A stretch of 64,000 nucleotides of DNA from Karalla daura (lineage: Eukaryota > Chordata > Actinopteri > Chaetodontiformes > Leiognathidae). The position numbers were made by a program, and so were the translations under genes. Within the stretch, counting starts at the first letter, position 1; each line of letters starts with the position of its first letter. Below are positions 25,035-38,465 of the stretch, piece after piece. The stretch covers positions 14,631,767-14,695,766 of the forward strand of contig CM055199.1 in NCBI GenBank assembly GCA_029224185.1. Reading direction: 5' to 3'. Under the pieces are notes generated by a model, which was not told where the DNA came from, ran no database searches, and worked only from the letters and a program-made list of their open reading frames with translations.

Positions 25035-28000
25035 GTGACATTGGCTTTGAGAGCTTAGCTGAGGCCTGCCTTATTTATTCGGGAACCTTTTGTCTTTTCT
25101 TCTCCCCCCCCTTGCAACCTTTTAAATGCTTCATAAATCAGAAACAAGGCACGCACTTGTGACGGTTTGTTGTCCCACGGAAACTAATTACAATGAGAGA
25201 GCTTTTCCACCACTGGAACAGACTAGAATGAAACGGTTCAACATCAAACACTCATTAGAAAGGCGGGCAGGTTGGAGAGCATAAGGAGAGGACTGGGAAA
25301 GGATTCAAGATGCAGCTGCAATGTGTCTTTCTTGTTATGACCTTACATGTAGATCCAATTATTAGTATTATTAGTGGTAGCAGTGGATAGGTGAGCAGGT
25401 TCAAGGATATAATAAAAAGACGACTGCAAAAGGACTCAATATGTAATGTAACGTCTGTCTCTTGCTATTACCGTGGTTAAATTTAGATGCATTTTCACTA
25501 TTATTCTTATTAGTAGAAGTAGTAGTAGTGGTATCACTGACCATTATTCTGCAGCCAAATAGATTGTACTTTACTCAATAAGACATTTATTCCACCTAAA
25601 TATGTGAGCGCTCCCTGGCACAACACTTGAAAGCTCTCACTTGAAAGGAAGCCACCTTCACATTGTGAGGACTCGCCTCCCTTATGGGGGAAAAAAACCC
25701 CATAGTCCCCATAAGGTAACTCATTAAATCTGAGGGCTTAAGACTTGAGCTGAGTCTCAGGGAAGTGACTGGAAATGAAAAATTCCATGTTGTCTCCCCG
25801 AAGACAACTAAAAAGTCTGACTCTGACTCAGAAAGAGACACGTCTATTTGATTATTCTTTTGTTCCTCGTCCTGTTTGTACATTTCAATCATAACGTATG
25901 GCTGTCACAAAGTTCCACAACACATCATTTGGGACCGAGGGCTGTGCAGACTGTAAAGTTTGATATAGTGCAGCAGCCAAAAAAATAGTTGGATGTTGCT
26001 CAGAATGAAGTCATAGTAGTCACTTAAATAATTGGATCATTATTTTTCTGGCAGCGGATGTTAATGTTTAACTGAGTAAGGTTGGACTGAATCTGGCTTC
26101 TGGCTGCAGGTAATTTTAAAGCACCGCTGGGGCATTTAACATGTGATTGAACAGGGCCAGACGCTCCAACAAAGATAAAGCAGATTTGTTTCGGAGACAA
26201 AGGAAGCAGGCGAGGGGAAAACGAAATAGATTAATAGAAGAATAAAAAAACAAATGAACCAAAAGAGACGAGCACTGACGCTCAAGCCTCTATAGTAACT
26301 TTCAGAGCAGCCAAATTGAAATAACCCATTAAAATGACCTCACGATGTGCTGCTCCTGTGGTTTCCCCAGTAAAACATTAAAATACCTTTCATCCAAAGA
26401 GATGCCATATTAGCATCGCGGATATAGGGCTGTTTACTGCTGTAGTTTATGACAGGGAACCCAGCGAGTGATTTTTATATGGCACAGAGATATGGAAGGC
26501 TTCTGGCTTTACAGTTGTTGAGCACTGATAGCAAAAACCAATAGCATGTTCCTCTAAAGCTGATCCTGTTTATTCAGATCATAAGATCCAGGCATTAATT
26601 CAGGCATACATGTGAGCAAACACACAGTCAAGTACAACACAACACACCTACTAATGTGCTAGATGGAGTGTAGTCAAAAGCTTGAATGCAACCATTAAGC
26701 AGTGGTTGATGAATCCAATTTTCTTTGAATAAAGGAAAGCTGCTGTCTGTCATTCCTCTCAGCCAGTCACTTAACCTGAAATTGCTTGTGTAAACACCCT
26801 GTGGGATAAATGGGTATTATCTTAGAGGGGGCCAGGAGCTGGCAAAGCAGAGGGCTGATGGAAATAAGTAGAAAAAAGCTATCGCTTCCACTTCCTGGAC
26901 AATGAGGACGGCTGTAATGAGTATTGGTGTGTGTGTGTGTGTATGTGTGCAGAGGAGCATGGGGAAGATCGAGAGACGGCGATTGGGAGAGCGAGACGCA
27001 CAAGGAAAGGAAAAGTGAGAGATGGCGGTAATGAGGTGTCTGGGATGCTGATGTGTTTTCAGTGATAGGCAGCGTAAAGCTAACAGTTCTCTGAACAGGC
27101 ACAATACACACCCCTGATTGTGGCAAGTACACCTCTGATTGGCTGCTGTGTTTACACTCAGGTTAGGAAGAGGTCTTTCTTTCTCCCTCTCATTGCCTTT
27201 GCTACTTCTCCATCATTCCTTATGAATGCATCCCACTCACGTGAAAGATCACATGGCCTTACACTCCACACTACACACTTACACTCGACTTGTGATTATT
27301 CAGCAATGCTAAGATTTTTGATTCTTGGTCTGCTGGGATGAGATGTCAGTCTTGGATTGGCACCACTACAACTTCCTTGAGCTTTACACCTATTAATAAA
27401 TGCAGTCAGAGACCTAAGGGCTAATGGTCAATACGTATGCCACATAACCACAGTGTCACTGATAAATGTCAGGCCCCCTGCTCCCTCTCCACATGCTTCC
27501 TGCATGGTAGCTGTCCAATAAAGAGGAAAAAAAGAAGAATGGGGATTATTTTTGACAGAGTAGAGGTGCCGACGAAATGCACACAGGGAATTGTAGATGG
27601 AGCTTGAGTCACAGTGGGAAGTAAAAGTCAGATTACCTCTGTCTTGGTTGCATCGATTTCGTCTTTGCAACTCTATCAGAGTAGTGCGAGATCACACAAG
27701 TACCTTTTGGTTATGTCTCTGCATTTTTCAACATGTTCAATTTAAAAGTCTTGCTTTTCCAGCTTTGTTTGGTGTATTTGTAACCCAAAATAAGACTGCT
27801 TCAATCCAAGCTGTTGTTGTTATGTTTGTGTCCCAGACTTCTCATGTAACACAACTGATTCCAGATAACAAGTTCTTATTATGTAAGAAACAGAGACTTA
27901 ACTACAAAAAAATTCTCCAACTATGATACTGTAAATCTTGCTTGACTCCCTAATAGATAAACTGTTGAAAAGGCAAACTTCAAACTCTTGCACTACCATC

Positions 28001-28504
28001 GATTTGCGTATTGCGACTGCTCAGTCAATTTGTAGAGGTTTTGATCTCAGATTCTCCAAATTTCAAGCCCAGCACTATTACTTTTTCTTGCCTGTCGGTC
28101 TGAGGTCGAAGGATGTCTCTCTCTACCTGTCGCTTGTTCCTGTCTCTCCTGTCCCCTGTCTGCATCTTTTGCTCCTTTATCTGCACCCTCCTGCTCTTTG
28201 CAGAGGCTCCAGTTCTCTTGGACACATCCCGTCCCTCCAGTGGGGGACTCAACACAGCGGTGACACATCACCCAGCGTGACACAAAAGCCATGAAATTTT
28301 GCATGTGTTTATGTCCCGCATGCATCTGTGTGTGCGTGTACAACTATAGATCTGGGTGGATTCTCAAGTGTGTGTGTGGGTATGGGTATGGATGCCTTAG
28401 AGACATGCATCATTTTCCGGGCAGACAAATATGAAAATGCATGACAACTCTTCCATGACAGCCCTGTCATCATCCATCCATCAATCAACTTTGCCACAGA
28501 GAGC
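25035..28504. other. No gene; unique sequence
   Basis: A 10-bp inverted repeat, CCTTATGGGG / CCCCATAAGG, spans 25680-25716. A short TG run lies at 26927-26944. No coding exon recognised. Confidence 0.45.
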
Positions 28505-28557
28505 AGACACAGACACACACACACACACACACGCGCGCACACATACACATACACACA
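28505..28557. repeat. (CA)n with CGCGCG interruption
   Basis: Compound CA array interrupted by CGCGCG and CATA words. Confidence 0.9.
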
Positions 28558-31121
28558 AATTCACACATCATGCGAATGTAGAAGTATGCTAAAAGAATGT
28601 CAAGCCATTTATTATCCAATACACAGCAGAGGGAGAGAGAAAGAGGAATGGTGAGAAATAGGTTGAAGGCTGAGGGAGTGAACATGACACATCCAAACCT
28701 GTCTTAAAATCAGACGGCGTTTAGGCTCGGCCCCAAACCATTTTTCTCTTCATTTCTGTTCATTTGGTCGTCACTGGGTGTTTGTAGGGTGTCAGATTGA
28801 ATTCTGCTCCATCTTTGAGGACAGATGGGGGGACGGGAGCCTCTATCTGGGGGTGGTGGTGGTGGTTGGGAGACGTGGACAGGTGGATGGAGATGGCGAA
28901 GGAATAGAAGAAGCTGACAGATCCTCTCAGGCTCGTCTGTCGGCGCCAATCTCACTCTTGAGCGAGCTGTCGTTTCGTTTTAAAATAATTTCAGGCACAA
29001 TCTGTCAGTCAACTATCCTTAATCTTTCCAATACATCATTATAGCCTGAAAATTACCGACCACATGTCCACAGCCAACAGCCAGTTAGCTGAAGGCCTCT
29101 CTCCCCCACCCCCCAACACCCCTGCTGCTCTCACTGCGTCCTGGGTGTAAATCAGGGGCCCCGGAGCAGCTCGCGCCTCAGCTTGCTCTTATCTTTCAGC
29201 CATATATTGCCTTTTCCCATTCAGCAATTTCCGCCAAACTTAGCCTTCCTCATCCCTCAAGACTTATGAAGATCAGGTTTTATTGGCCGGGGTCTCCAAC
29301 AAGCGGATCCAGAGAAGGTATGAGAGGGGCAGAAGGGAGGACATATAGATTTATGTGCAGAGGAGTCATAGGAATAGGGCTGCCTATTCAACCGGTATCT
29401 TCTCAACTGGCACACAGTAGATATCAAAACTGGAGCTCAGGCGCGCCGTGGAACTGTTTGGGAAAAGGTCACGGCGCTGCCTCGCTCGCCGCATACAGTC
29501 AATTTGTTCAGCTGAGGAGATTCAATTCTCGGTCCGAGTCGAGGCGGAATGAGGAGGGGACAAGTGCAGCATTCGAAATGTGTCGTCGTGCCGCACTTAC
29601 AGTGCTCGATTTAAAGAATGATCATTAGCATGACTAAACGCCATATCTAAAACACAGAACATGATGCATATTGATTATATCATTACATCCTCACCGCAAC
29701 CAATCGATTCCCCTCCCGGCACAACGTTTTCGCAGCGGGGCCGCCGTAATGCCGCCTGAGCGACAGCTGAATCCTGCGAGGCTGCGACTGGAGAGGCCGT
29801 TAGGTGCCAAAGGCGTGGTCATGTAGATAAAATATGGTTCCCGTCAGATTAAATATTAAATGTATTATGCATGGATGGTTCTCATTCATTTTGTGCATTT
29901 CCGAGTTTGATAAGTGCATGTAAATGAACTGTGGTTTCAGCTGGTTGTAAATGGTGGCGTCAAGCCAGCGCTGCCACTTCTCTGGGAATAATAGCAAAAA
30001 CCAGTGGGTGAAATTATTCTGAGACTCTGCTTAATGACTGTTTTTCATCCTAAATTAGGAATTTTGATATTTGGCTTATTCTAATTGCTATTTGTGAAAT
30101 ATGAAGCTTTGCTTTTTATATTCGAGGGGTTTGATTGGTTTCGCCATTAAAATAATGTAAGAGGAAGAAGAAAACAAAAGTAATTAAAGACATGCGAAGA
30201 AACATTTGTTTCTGAGCAGGAAAAGAGGTTGGGGTGATGTGTGGAAGTCTGACAGTGTCACGCTCAGTTATAAATGTTAAAAGAGACTATGTCTAAGGTT
30301 AATCTCATCAACCTGATTTCTTTAGAAATTTCATTTTGATCTACCTATTCCTCAGCATTCTTTTTTTTTACTTTTTTTAACTTTTCTTGGAACCAGGTCT
30401 GCACTGCAGTCTCTTCCAACTGTGTCTGGAACTCTAACAGATCGACGAAGCCCTGAGAGAGCTGAGCAGATTCGCTATAATCTGCTGCGTGATGTCAGAC
30501 TCTTATTGTTCTCCCGCTCTGAGCCATGATTAGACAACAGATTGAAGACAGTTGTGTTTTGTGGCCTCGCGGATTACTGGGTGATGCAAAATCGAGCAGG
30601 CAGCCATACATCGCGGAGTATCCATGCATAGTCATGACGGAAAAAGATCAAATGCCAACATGTTTTCAAACTGTTTACACTCTATAGAGATTAGGCACTC
30701 GGCTACACATTATGCATGTCGTTACAGTAGCAAATCTATGAACACAGCAGAAATGCATTGAAAGCCACAGCAGGGGTTGGCGGGATCAATATTAATAAGA
30801 TGTATTTCGAAAAATGCATGGAGAGAGTTTAAGATAATGGGAAATACAATTGCTTCTGCAGACCTGAGAATATGATAGGATAAGTTCAGTGAGGGCGCGT
30901 TTCAGGATGAGGCCATGGCAGATTATGCAAATCTATACCTTGACTAATGACATGAAAATTACTTTCATACTGCATTATGATACGCACAAATTCACACTCA
31001 CACACACGCATTAACGAGACTTACAAGGCCGTGCTGATGTCCATGACAGATTCACATATACACGAGTTAATGTTTGTATGCATATGTATGTGTCTGTACG
31101 GGCACACACCTTCATAGTCTT
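28558..31121. other. No gene; CG-containing candidate regulatory sequence
   Basis: 29420-29810 is richer in CG than its surroundings, with CAATCGATTC and GATCATTAGC words; 30000-30200 is AT-rich. The 120-residue open frame at 29266 has no recognisable domain. Confidence 0.4.
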
Positions 31122-31124
31122 TGT

Positions 31125-31190
<66 letters not shown>
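31122..31190. repeat. (TG)n microsatellite
   Basis: 69 bp with one CTG interruption near the left end. Confidence 0.95.
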
Positions 31191-31192
<2 letters not shown>

Positions 31193-33289
31193 AGATACAT
31201 CTCACTGTCTGTGCCCAGGCACGTACGTGTGTGTTTTCCTCCCCAGTCTAGTGCTCTAATAGTGTGTCCTCTGGATTAAGTGATATAAATGGTGGCTTTT
31301 CCTCCTGATGCGCCATCCACCTGCAGGAAAAATAGGCCCCCGAGGGGAAACGTCTTTGCACTGAGGGCCGACCCTCCCTTATTGTCTCTCCACCGCGTCT
31401 GGGGCACGGTTTTCCAGGGCCACCAAGGATCAGCAGTGAGGAGGGAGGAGAAGACACAAAATGGAGAAACCAAGAAAATCAGCAATTCAGATCAGCCTCG
31501 CTGTCAGTGGATGCAGGTCGTAATATGTATGAGAGTGTGGGAGGGAACGATAGGATAGGATAGCAGGTAACCATTGCCAAGTTAAATCTGCTTTAATTTC
31601 TAAAGAAAGGCACTGCATTTTTCATTAATTTGCTGATTTTTCTGACCAGCAAGGACATGAATTGATGACTTTGTGGCAGGATTTTTCCATGAATGGGCAC
31701 AGTGGAAGAAAGCTGCTCAGTTATTCAGAACATTGCTGGAACATGTGCTTTTGCCAAACATACAAACATGAAGAAATCCAGAGCAGAAGAATGATTATTC
31801 CACTGAAAACAGAAGACGAGGCTGAAATGAACTGGAGCTGTAACACAGCAGAGAGACATGGACCAAAAATGTTCTCTCGGTAGAGAAACTCTAATGCTCT
31901 CTCATAGAACTTCACTTTATACAACCACATGTTGAGCCGACAGGTTTACAGCTGTTCTCCAGGCTCTGTCGAAAGCTATTTCAGGACAGGCTGGGAAAGC
32001 AGAAACTCGTGCCATGAGGGAAAATGAATTCAGCATAGAAGTAGCTACATATCAGGGCCTCATCACCAAATTATTCATGTAATGTCTTTAAAAGTCCAGA
32101 CAATTTAGTCGACGAGAGTTTTGTTTAAATGTTAAAGTTTTCTGTATCAAGACTAGGAAATGTTCATGTGGATCATGAATCCTTGTATCCTCAGTTTGGC
32201 CCAATGCCCTGCAAAAATGTTATACTCGTAAACAGTGGCTGGTTTGATTTCGGGAAAAGAGCTGCAAAAATGGGCTGCTTATGACACAAAACACAGACGA
32301 ACACAGACTCCCGATGTGCCAAAACCATAACTTAGCAAATGTGCTGGGGGAGCGAGGCCAAGCTGAGGTAGGAAAGATGAAATAATGATGAAATGCTGAA
32401 ATAGTTACTGAGAAATACAAGAAAATCTTCATTTATTGCTACAGCAAACTTGTTGTTTGCTGACCCATGGCATGTTCCGTAAAAGAACAGAAAGGTACAA
32501 TGAAATTGGAGGCACGTAAACATCCGAGAACACTGCAGGTAGAGTTTGATAAATAAGAGTAGTAATTAATAGTAAAAGCAGCACTTGAATAGTCTGGGTG
32601 TGCAGTGTTAATATGACACACATTAGTAGAAAAAACAGGCTGTTAAAAAAAATGTGTGCAGCTTGAGTATTGCACTTACTGTCCCACAGTTATTGTCGCT
32701 GTAATAGCACAAGTGAGAGGTATTGAGTCCAACTTATTTAATACAGTTTGTTATTAAAACATGTTGATTCCTATTCTAATCAGTGCTCTACTCTTATCTG
32801 ACCTTTAAAAGCCAAAGGTCACGCGGCTCTGCAGCTCTATGACGCAAGTGCAACCGCAACAAGATGCGTCCATCAGTGTAAATGACAGCTTATACAATTG
32901 CAAAACAAATCTGCAAGCGTTTTTACCAAAGATCATGCAGAGCCTGCAAACACAAGTCGCAATGTTTTCTACTTTTAAAGCATTAAAGCTGCTGTTCTCT
33001 GCAGACCTCCTCTGCATCTCAGCACCACTTGGGCTTTGCAGGGATGCAAAGGTTGCATAAAAGTCTGTTTACAGGGCTTTATCCCAAATCTGAAACATGC
33101 AGAAGTTTCTAATTTGCATCACAACATCTTCACAGTGTTTGCCTCCCCCACCCCTCCGGCTCTCTCCTCTGTCTTCCTCCTGTCTCCCTCCATCACCTCC
33201 ACACCTTCGCTCACCTCACTACCACACATCAGTAACAATCTCATTTACCGCCCCATTAATTGCTGGAATTCTAGACACTGGTGAGAGAG

Positions 33290-33292
<3 letters not shown>
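31191..33292. other. No gene; unique sequence
   Basis: 31260-31500 is CG-containing and non-repetitive. Nothing coding recognised. Confidence 0.45.
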
Positions 33293-33372
<80 letters not shown>

Positions 33373-33403
33373 GTTTGCGAGTAGCAGCAGCAGCAGCAGC
33401 AGT
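33293..33403. repeat. (TG)n followed by a (CAG)n trinucleotide run
   Basis: A pure TG array at 33293-33370, then 13 bp, then six to seven CAG units ending at 33403. The CAG run is not in a credible reading frame. Confidence 0.95.
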
Positions 33404-33544
33404 GTATTGAAGAAGGTAGAGGCTGAGGCAGAGAAGCTGCCCGGGATGTGTCAGTGACAGCAAACCTCTCCCTGGTGCTTTAAAACCATTCTGCAGAGGT
33501 AAAAACACACCTGATATTTACCTCAACACCTTGTGAAAAAAAAT

Positions 33545-33590
33545 ATTCAGTCAGTCAGTCAATCAAATTTTATTTAAATTGTACCTGCCA
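33545..33590. repeat. (CAGT)n and dispersed-repeat end
   Basis: CAGTCAGTCAGTCAATCAAA followed by TTTTATTTAAATTGTACC resembles the common fish word TCAATCAAATTTTATTTATATAGC. Confidence 0.45.
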
Positions 33591-33639
33591 ACACTGCCAA
33601 ATTGGTTTATGAGCAGTGGACACAGTACTTGGGTGGACT

Positions 33640-33790
33640 GAGATCCCCTCTGTGTGGAGTATGCATGTTCTTAAGTACTGCGGTTTCCTCCCATAGTCCA
33701 AAATCAAGCATGTTTAGATCGACTGGGGACTCTGAATTGTCCCTGGGTGTGAGTGGGAGCTTGAAAGGGAAGATAATGGATGGATTGTGT
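33640..33790 (+). repeat. Dispersed repeat, family A copy 5
   Basis: TCTGTGTGGAGTATGCATGTTC, TTTCCTCCCATAGTCCAAAA, GGGGACTCTGAATTGTCCC and an ATGGATGGA end. It lacks the CAGGGTGT segment. Confidence 0.7.
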
Positions 33791-34896
33791 CTGGAAATGA
33801 AAGATAAATAATAAAAGTGTTATAGTGGTCTTTGTTCTCTCTGAAAAGCGGTTGATGGCATGAGTCTCGGTAATAGCGACTATTCCTCACTGGTTGCTCC
33901 AGTTTAATCTATATGAGTGACAAAGGAAGAAAACGCAGACAAGAGCAAGCCGTCGTCTTAGACAAAGATATTTAAAGAGCGAGGCAGATAAAATATGGAT
34001 TCAGTCGTGGCAGACAGGTGCATCTCCTCACCTTATCATCTTTATGGCTCTGCAACTGAGACACACATTGGCCCACACTCCACACACACACACACGCACA
34101 CACACACACCGCCTGTGTGTGTTAATGTGTCACAGAGGCGTGACTCACGCGATGGTAAAAAACGCACACAAAAGCAGAAAAAGTAGAGTGGCACATTAGC
34201 AGGGTGCTGTTAATGAAGTGAGTCCCTGCTGCAGTAATGAGTGTGCAGATTTAACTACATTAGCGTCCCATCCCTCCTCAACGGTGCATCAGGTAGGCCA
34301 CGACAGCGCTCACAGTCAGACACATTACGCTTATTTGTTGCAGAGTTGATCCGAGCATCAGGTTTTGGCTGTTTTTACCAGCAGACGGGATCTCGGAGTG
34401 CAATACTGTAAGTTCTGTGGATTCACATTGAGCTCAGGTTCTTTCTTTTATTTTTCTTCTTTTGTTTTTCTTTTTGCATTTGCGGTTAATGCTCTGAGAA
34501 GGTTTTGTTGTTTGCTGAGGTGTTTGCCTTTCATGAGCATCACAGGGGAGACTTTGCTGATCCGAAAATGAGATATAAACTCTTTGAAAGAAGAAGAAGA
34601 AGGAGGAAAAGGGAAAAAAAAAAAAACTTTTTTTTTTCCTCTTCTCCCAAACAAAACAATCGCTGACATAAAAGTGAAACGCATCACTGCTGAAATCATT
34701 AACATGGAAATACCTTTTATTTGCTCATAACTGTATATGAGTCGGGTGCTCTCTTTCTTCCTTTTGAGAACGACGATCTGAACAAAAACAAAAGAAGAGA
34801 GCGCTCTCTCACGGGCTCGGAGATGCCAAACTTCACAGTCCGTCTAAATCAAGAAGGTGCCGTGTCGCTTTCTGAAGTCACCGTCGCCATTTTACC

Positions 34897-34927
<31 letters not shown>

Positions 34928-34960
34928 CCGCTCTCTCTCTCTCTCTCTCCCTCTCTCTCC
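34897..34960. repeat. (CT)n microsatellite
   Basis: 64 bp with GTCTCTCCCG and CCC interruptions. Confidence 0.95.
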
Positions 34961-35221
34961 GTATGGCCTGGTGCTCTGCAGGCAGATGCCAGTTACATTT
35001 CTGCTGCGCCATAACTCTAATGAGTGCCTCTGCATGCAGGGCACATCGTGTGGATACTTGGCCATGAAATGAAAGCATAATTACACCAGGGAAAGTGCTT
35101 TTGTCTCTTCATTTTCTCTCATCTTCACTATTCTGTGCTCCGTTGCTCTCAGGTGGCCTCGCTTCTTTCGTGGATGCACTTGGGGGCGGCTCTCTCCCTC
35201 TCTCTCCATCTCCCTCCACAC

Positions 35222-35249
35222 ACTACACACACACACACACACACACACA
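35222..35249. repeat. (CA)n microsatellite
   Basis: Short CA array after a CT-rich stretch. Confidence 0.9.
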
Positions 35250-38110
35250 AGCATGAACATTGAGTCCCAAAACTCTTTGTAACAATCATTGTCAGGGCAG
35301 GTCTGATGAGAGTGGAAGAAATTGAGAGAAAGGATCGCGGCGTATGATGGGCCTGAGTCCTGGATAAAGGTCGAACTGATTGATGTTTCTCAAACGCGCG
35401 GTGCAAGGACGCAAGGTTATGACATCTTATATCACTGCTGTCGCCGACGCCATCAGCCTTGTCTCCATCAGGGCGCGTTTTATATTACCAATAAGTGGCA
35501 AGTGGTATCTGACATTCCAAGGCTTTTGCAAATTGTTCTCTCGACACCCGGTATAGTTGGTATTTCTCCCTCTCTCTCTTTCTCACTCTCTCTCGTGCAG
35601 GTTTTAGTTCGAGATGAATAGGGATGTTTAAGTGGTGGCTCGGGACGCAGTCAAATCGTCCTTGAGTGTCATACAATAGACACAAAGCGGAGCAGAGAGG
35701 GGCGCGAATGGGAGGCGGAAGGAGATAAGAGGGAGAGGGTTAACAAAGAGGCTGTCAGAGACGGAGGCGCTTTGTCATTGTCTGGAGCATTTAATGAGCA
35801 AGAATTAAACAATGACAGCCCGTAATAACCTGAGAGCGCTCTGCGTGCGTGTGTGTGTTTGCGTGTGTGTGTGTGTGTTTGTGCGTGTGTTGATACCCAA
35901 ATGGTTTGCTTGTGCACTTGTATTAAGAGGATGTGAAATACCTGACCTGCCATTTCGAGCACTTAACTGATGTTAACACCCCAGACCAAAATAGTCCACA
36001 CACTAGCAGTACATTCGCACGCCTCTAATACTACAAGAAACATAGATTCGGTGAGAAAACAAAATCCAAGGCATTATGTTAAGCAATAACCAACAACAAC
36101 TGAACACAGCTTATGCTGTTAGTGTCTACTGTCATGATCTGGTTTACTGCCACTCTGCGGTGTCAGCCGTGCAAAACTTAACACGAAATGCAATGAAACT
36201 AATCCCAAATAGAAGAAAACCTCGACTTCAAAGCTTTTAGTTTAAGCACATCTTGGCAAAGTGAAACGCCGCTGTCAGCATAACAGCAAGGGCAACGTGG
36301 AGATTGTTTGACTCTGAAGGAAACGTCTTCATTTCTTCAGGTATTTGGCTCCAGGTGAGGGGGAGCGCTAATATTTCACGACAATGGTGTGGCTACTGGA
36401 GGACAGATCAAATAAATCAGTAGGATTCTTCCTCTGGGAAACCTGCGTATCTGAATCCAATCCAAACAATAGTGTAAATATTGATTTACAATAAGATGTT
36501 GTTGGTGGGTCCTCGGACGCTGTTACACCACACCAAAGGGCCTCTGGTGTGGTCTCTGACAGTGTTTACAGCTCACAGTGAAGCGGATATCCTGAGTGTT
36601 CTTGTTTCAACATGATGCAACCTTCACACAGCGAGGAACCAGAAGAGGCCGCCCACAGTTGCTAAAAACACCTACTTTGTAATGTTTTAAAGGAACAGCA
36701 GATGAAGCCAAGGTGGTTGTGTTTGGTTTGTTTTTTGTTTTTTTTGTTTTTTTTAACTCATCCTGGTGTCGGCGGAAGCCGCGGTGGAGCTCCCCGATGC
36801 CAGTAAACCACACAGGATGACATCCGGCTCAGCTTTATTTAAACCTCCCACGAGTTCACGTGTTTGTTTTTGTTGCGTTTTTTTTGTTTTCAGAGGTCCG
36901 ATGTTGTGCCAAGCGCTTTTAGGCCAAACAACGCATTGAATCATTAGTTAACAATGGGAGATATCACACCGGCTTTGTCGCTGAATTTGCAAGGAAATCC
37001 AAAACATGCAAACACACAACTTGCCTCAGATCCATCCACCACAGACACACACACACACACACATTTACGCTCTCTTAGACACAAAATAACTTCCTCGCCA
37101 CAGTCTCTTAATGAGCATAATCCTCCATGTTTGATTCTCACAGGCTCGTAAAAGGTTTGGCCACCCAGTGTCTCTGCTTTCCAGCTGATTCCAATTAGAT
37201 GCTCCCATTAAATAATATTGTAATGCAGTGGTTTACTGAGAGGAGAACAGGAGCAAGAGGAACAGAGCGCATTAAAGAAGCGTCTCATCTCCAGAGGTTA
37301 ATCTTCCATTTTCAGCCTAATTTACAGAGCACCGGGAAACACGCATGCAGCGAGAATGCAAAAGCGGGAGAAAAGGGTGTGGAAAAGTGAGATTAGAGCA
37401 AATGAGAAGATGAGACGGAAAGAAACAACACAAAGCATTGATACACATGGTGGGGAGGAAAAAGAAGTGTGGGGGGGTGTGTGGCGAGGCCACAGCTCCC
37501 TTCTGGATTCTGGCCAGGCGGCAACACTTGCATGTCGGGCAGACATTTCATTTGTTGTCTATCTGAGTGGAAAATGACTGCTTGTGATCCAATCTCACTG
37601 GCTGTCACTGGGAACGTGTGAGCGAGCGGGCGAGCCAATATGAGCGAACGTACACTCACACAGAATCAGCCTGGCCCCCGCCGCAAGCGTCAATCTCCGC
37701 CATCAGATTAAACATGCTGAAATTAATCCAGGCCAACTGGGCGATATGCAGATCGCGCCGCCGCATGTAAATGACGGCTACAGCTGCCTGGGAGATGGAT
37801 GGAGGAGCCAGCTGCGTGGTGTTTGTCCAGAGCCACCGCTGATAGCACAGATCTGGATGTCTGCCCTGATTGCCGTATCAAACCGGATCAAACGCTCATG
37901 CTGCGAAAGACAAAGGAGGATCTCCCGGGTTCGAAGGCGTCATATAAATGTCAAATGAGGCGACAATAACGTCGTGAATGCGTTGAAATAGGTCAGGCTG
38001 AGTGCAGTTGATCTGAGGTCTTTACGCAGCAGGGTGAGCTGCATCCGGGAGGAAACGCTGTCTGCTCTGAAAACACACCGAACAGGGGAGACGCCTCCTG
38101 TCTGGATCCA

Positions 38111-38128
38111 CAGCACCCCCTAGAGGTC
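38111..38128 (-). promoter_or_regulatory. CTCF-like motif
   Basis: The minus strand reads CCTCTAGGGGGTGCTG, close to the CTCF core CCASYAGRGGGCRS. It falls just before a long TG array. No occupancy data; motif only. Confidence 0.35.
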
Positions 38129-38208
38129 AGTCCAAAACAGGGACTCCCCTTGGTGTGTGTGTGTGTGCATGCATGTGTGTGAAAAAGATTGAGAGAGGAA
38201 AGGCAGAG

Positions 38209-38210
<2 letters not shown>

Positions 38211-38296
<86 letters not shown>
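38211..38296. repeat. (TG)n microsatellite
   Basis: 86 bp, pure. A smaller TG cluster precedes it at about 38151-38180 and a CA array follows at about 38427-38465. Confidence 0.97.
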
Positions 38297-38297
<1 letters not shown>

Positions 38298-38426
38298 AAT
38301 AAGCGGTGGGCTAGGCTGGGCTGAGAGGGAGACTCAGTGACTTTATACTCCTGATAATCTGGATTAAAACCCTCTGGGACAGCATTAAACACCGCCGGCT
38401 GGGCATTACTGACACACAGATACACA

Positions 38427-38465
38427 CTTACACACACACACACACACATATGCACACACACACAC
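38427..38465. repeat. (CA)n microsatellite
   Basis: 39 bp with one ATATG interruption; complementary to the array 130 bp upstream. Confidence 0.9.

Larger units (their letters stand above)
33791..38110. other. No gene; microsatellites and candidate regulatory blocks
   Basis: TGATTGAT (PBX/HOX word) at 35377-35384. 37590-37990 is CG-containing, with ATTAATCC, GCATGTAAATGA and AACCGGATCAAAC words. Short CA runs at 34082-34110 and 37043-37062. Confidence 0.4.

Noticed and set aside
29266..29628. 120-residue frame in CG-containing sequence
   Set aside because: No domain, signal peptide or splice signals; the CG content alone keeps it open.
33384..33403. CAG run as a polyglutamine-coding repeat
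   Set aside because: No credible reading frame or exon boundaries around it.
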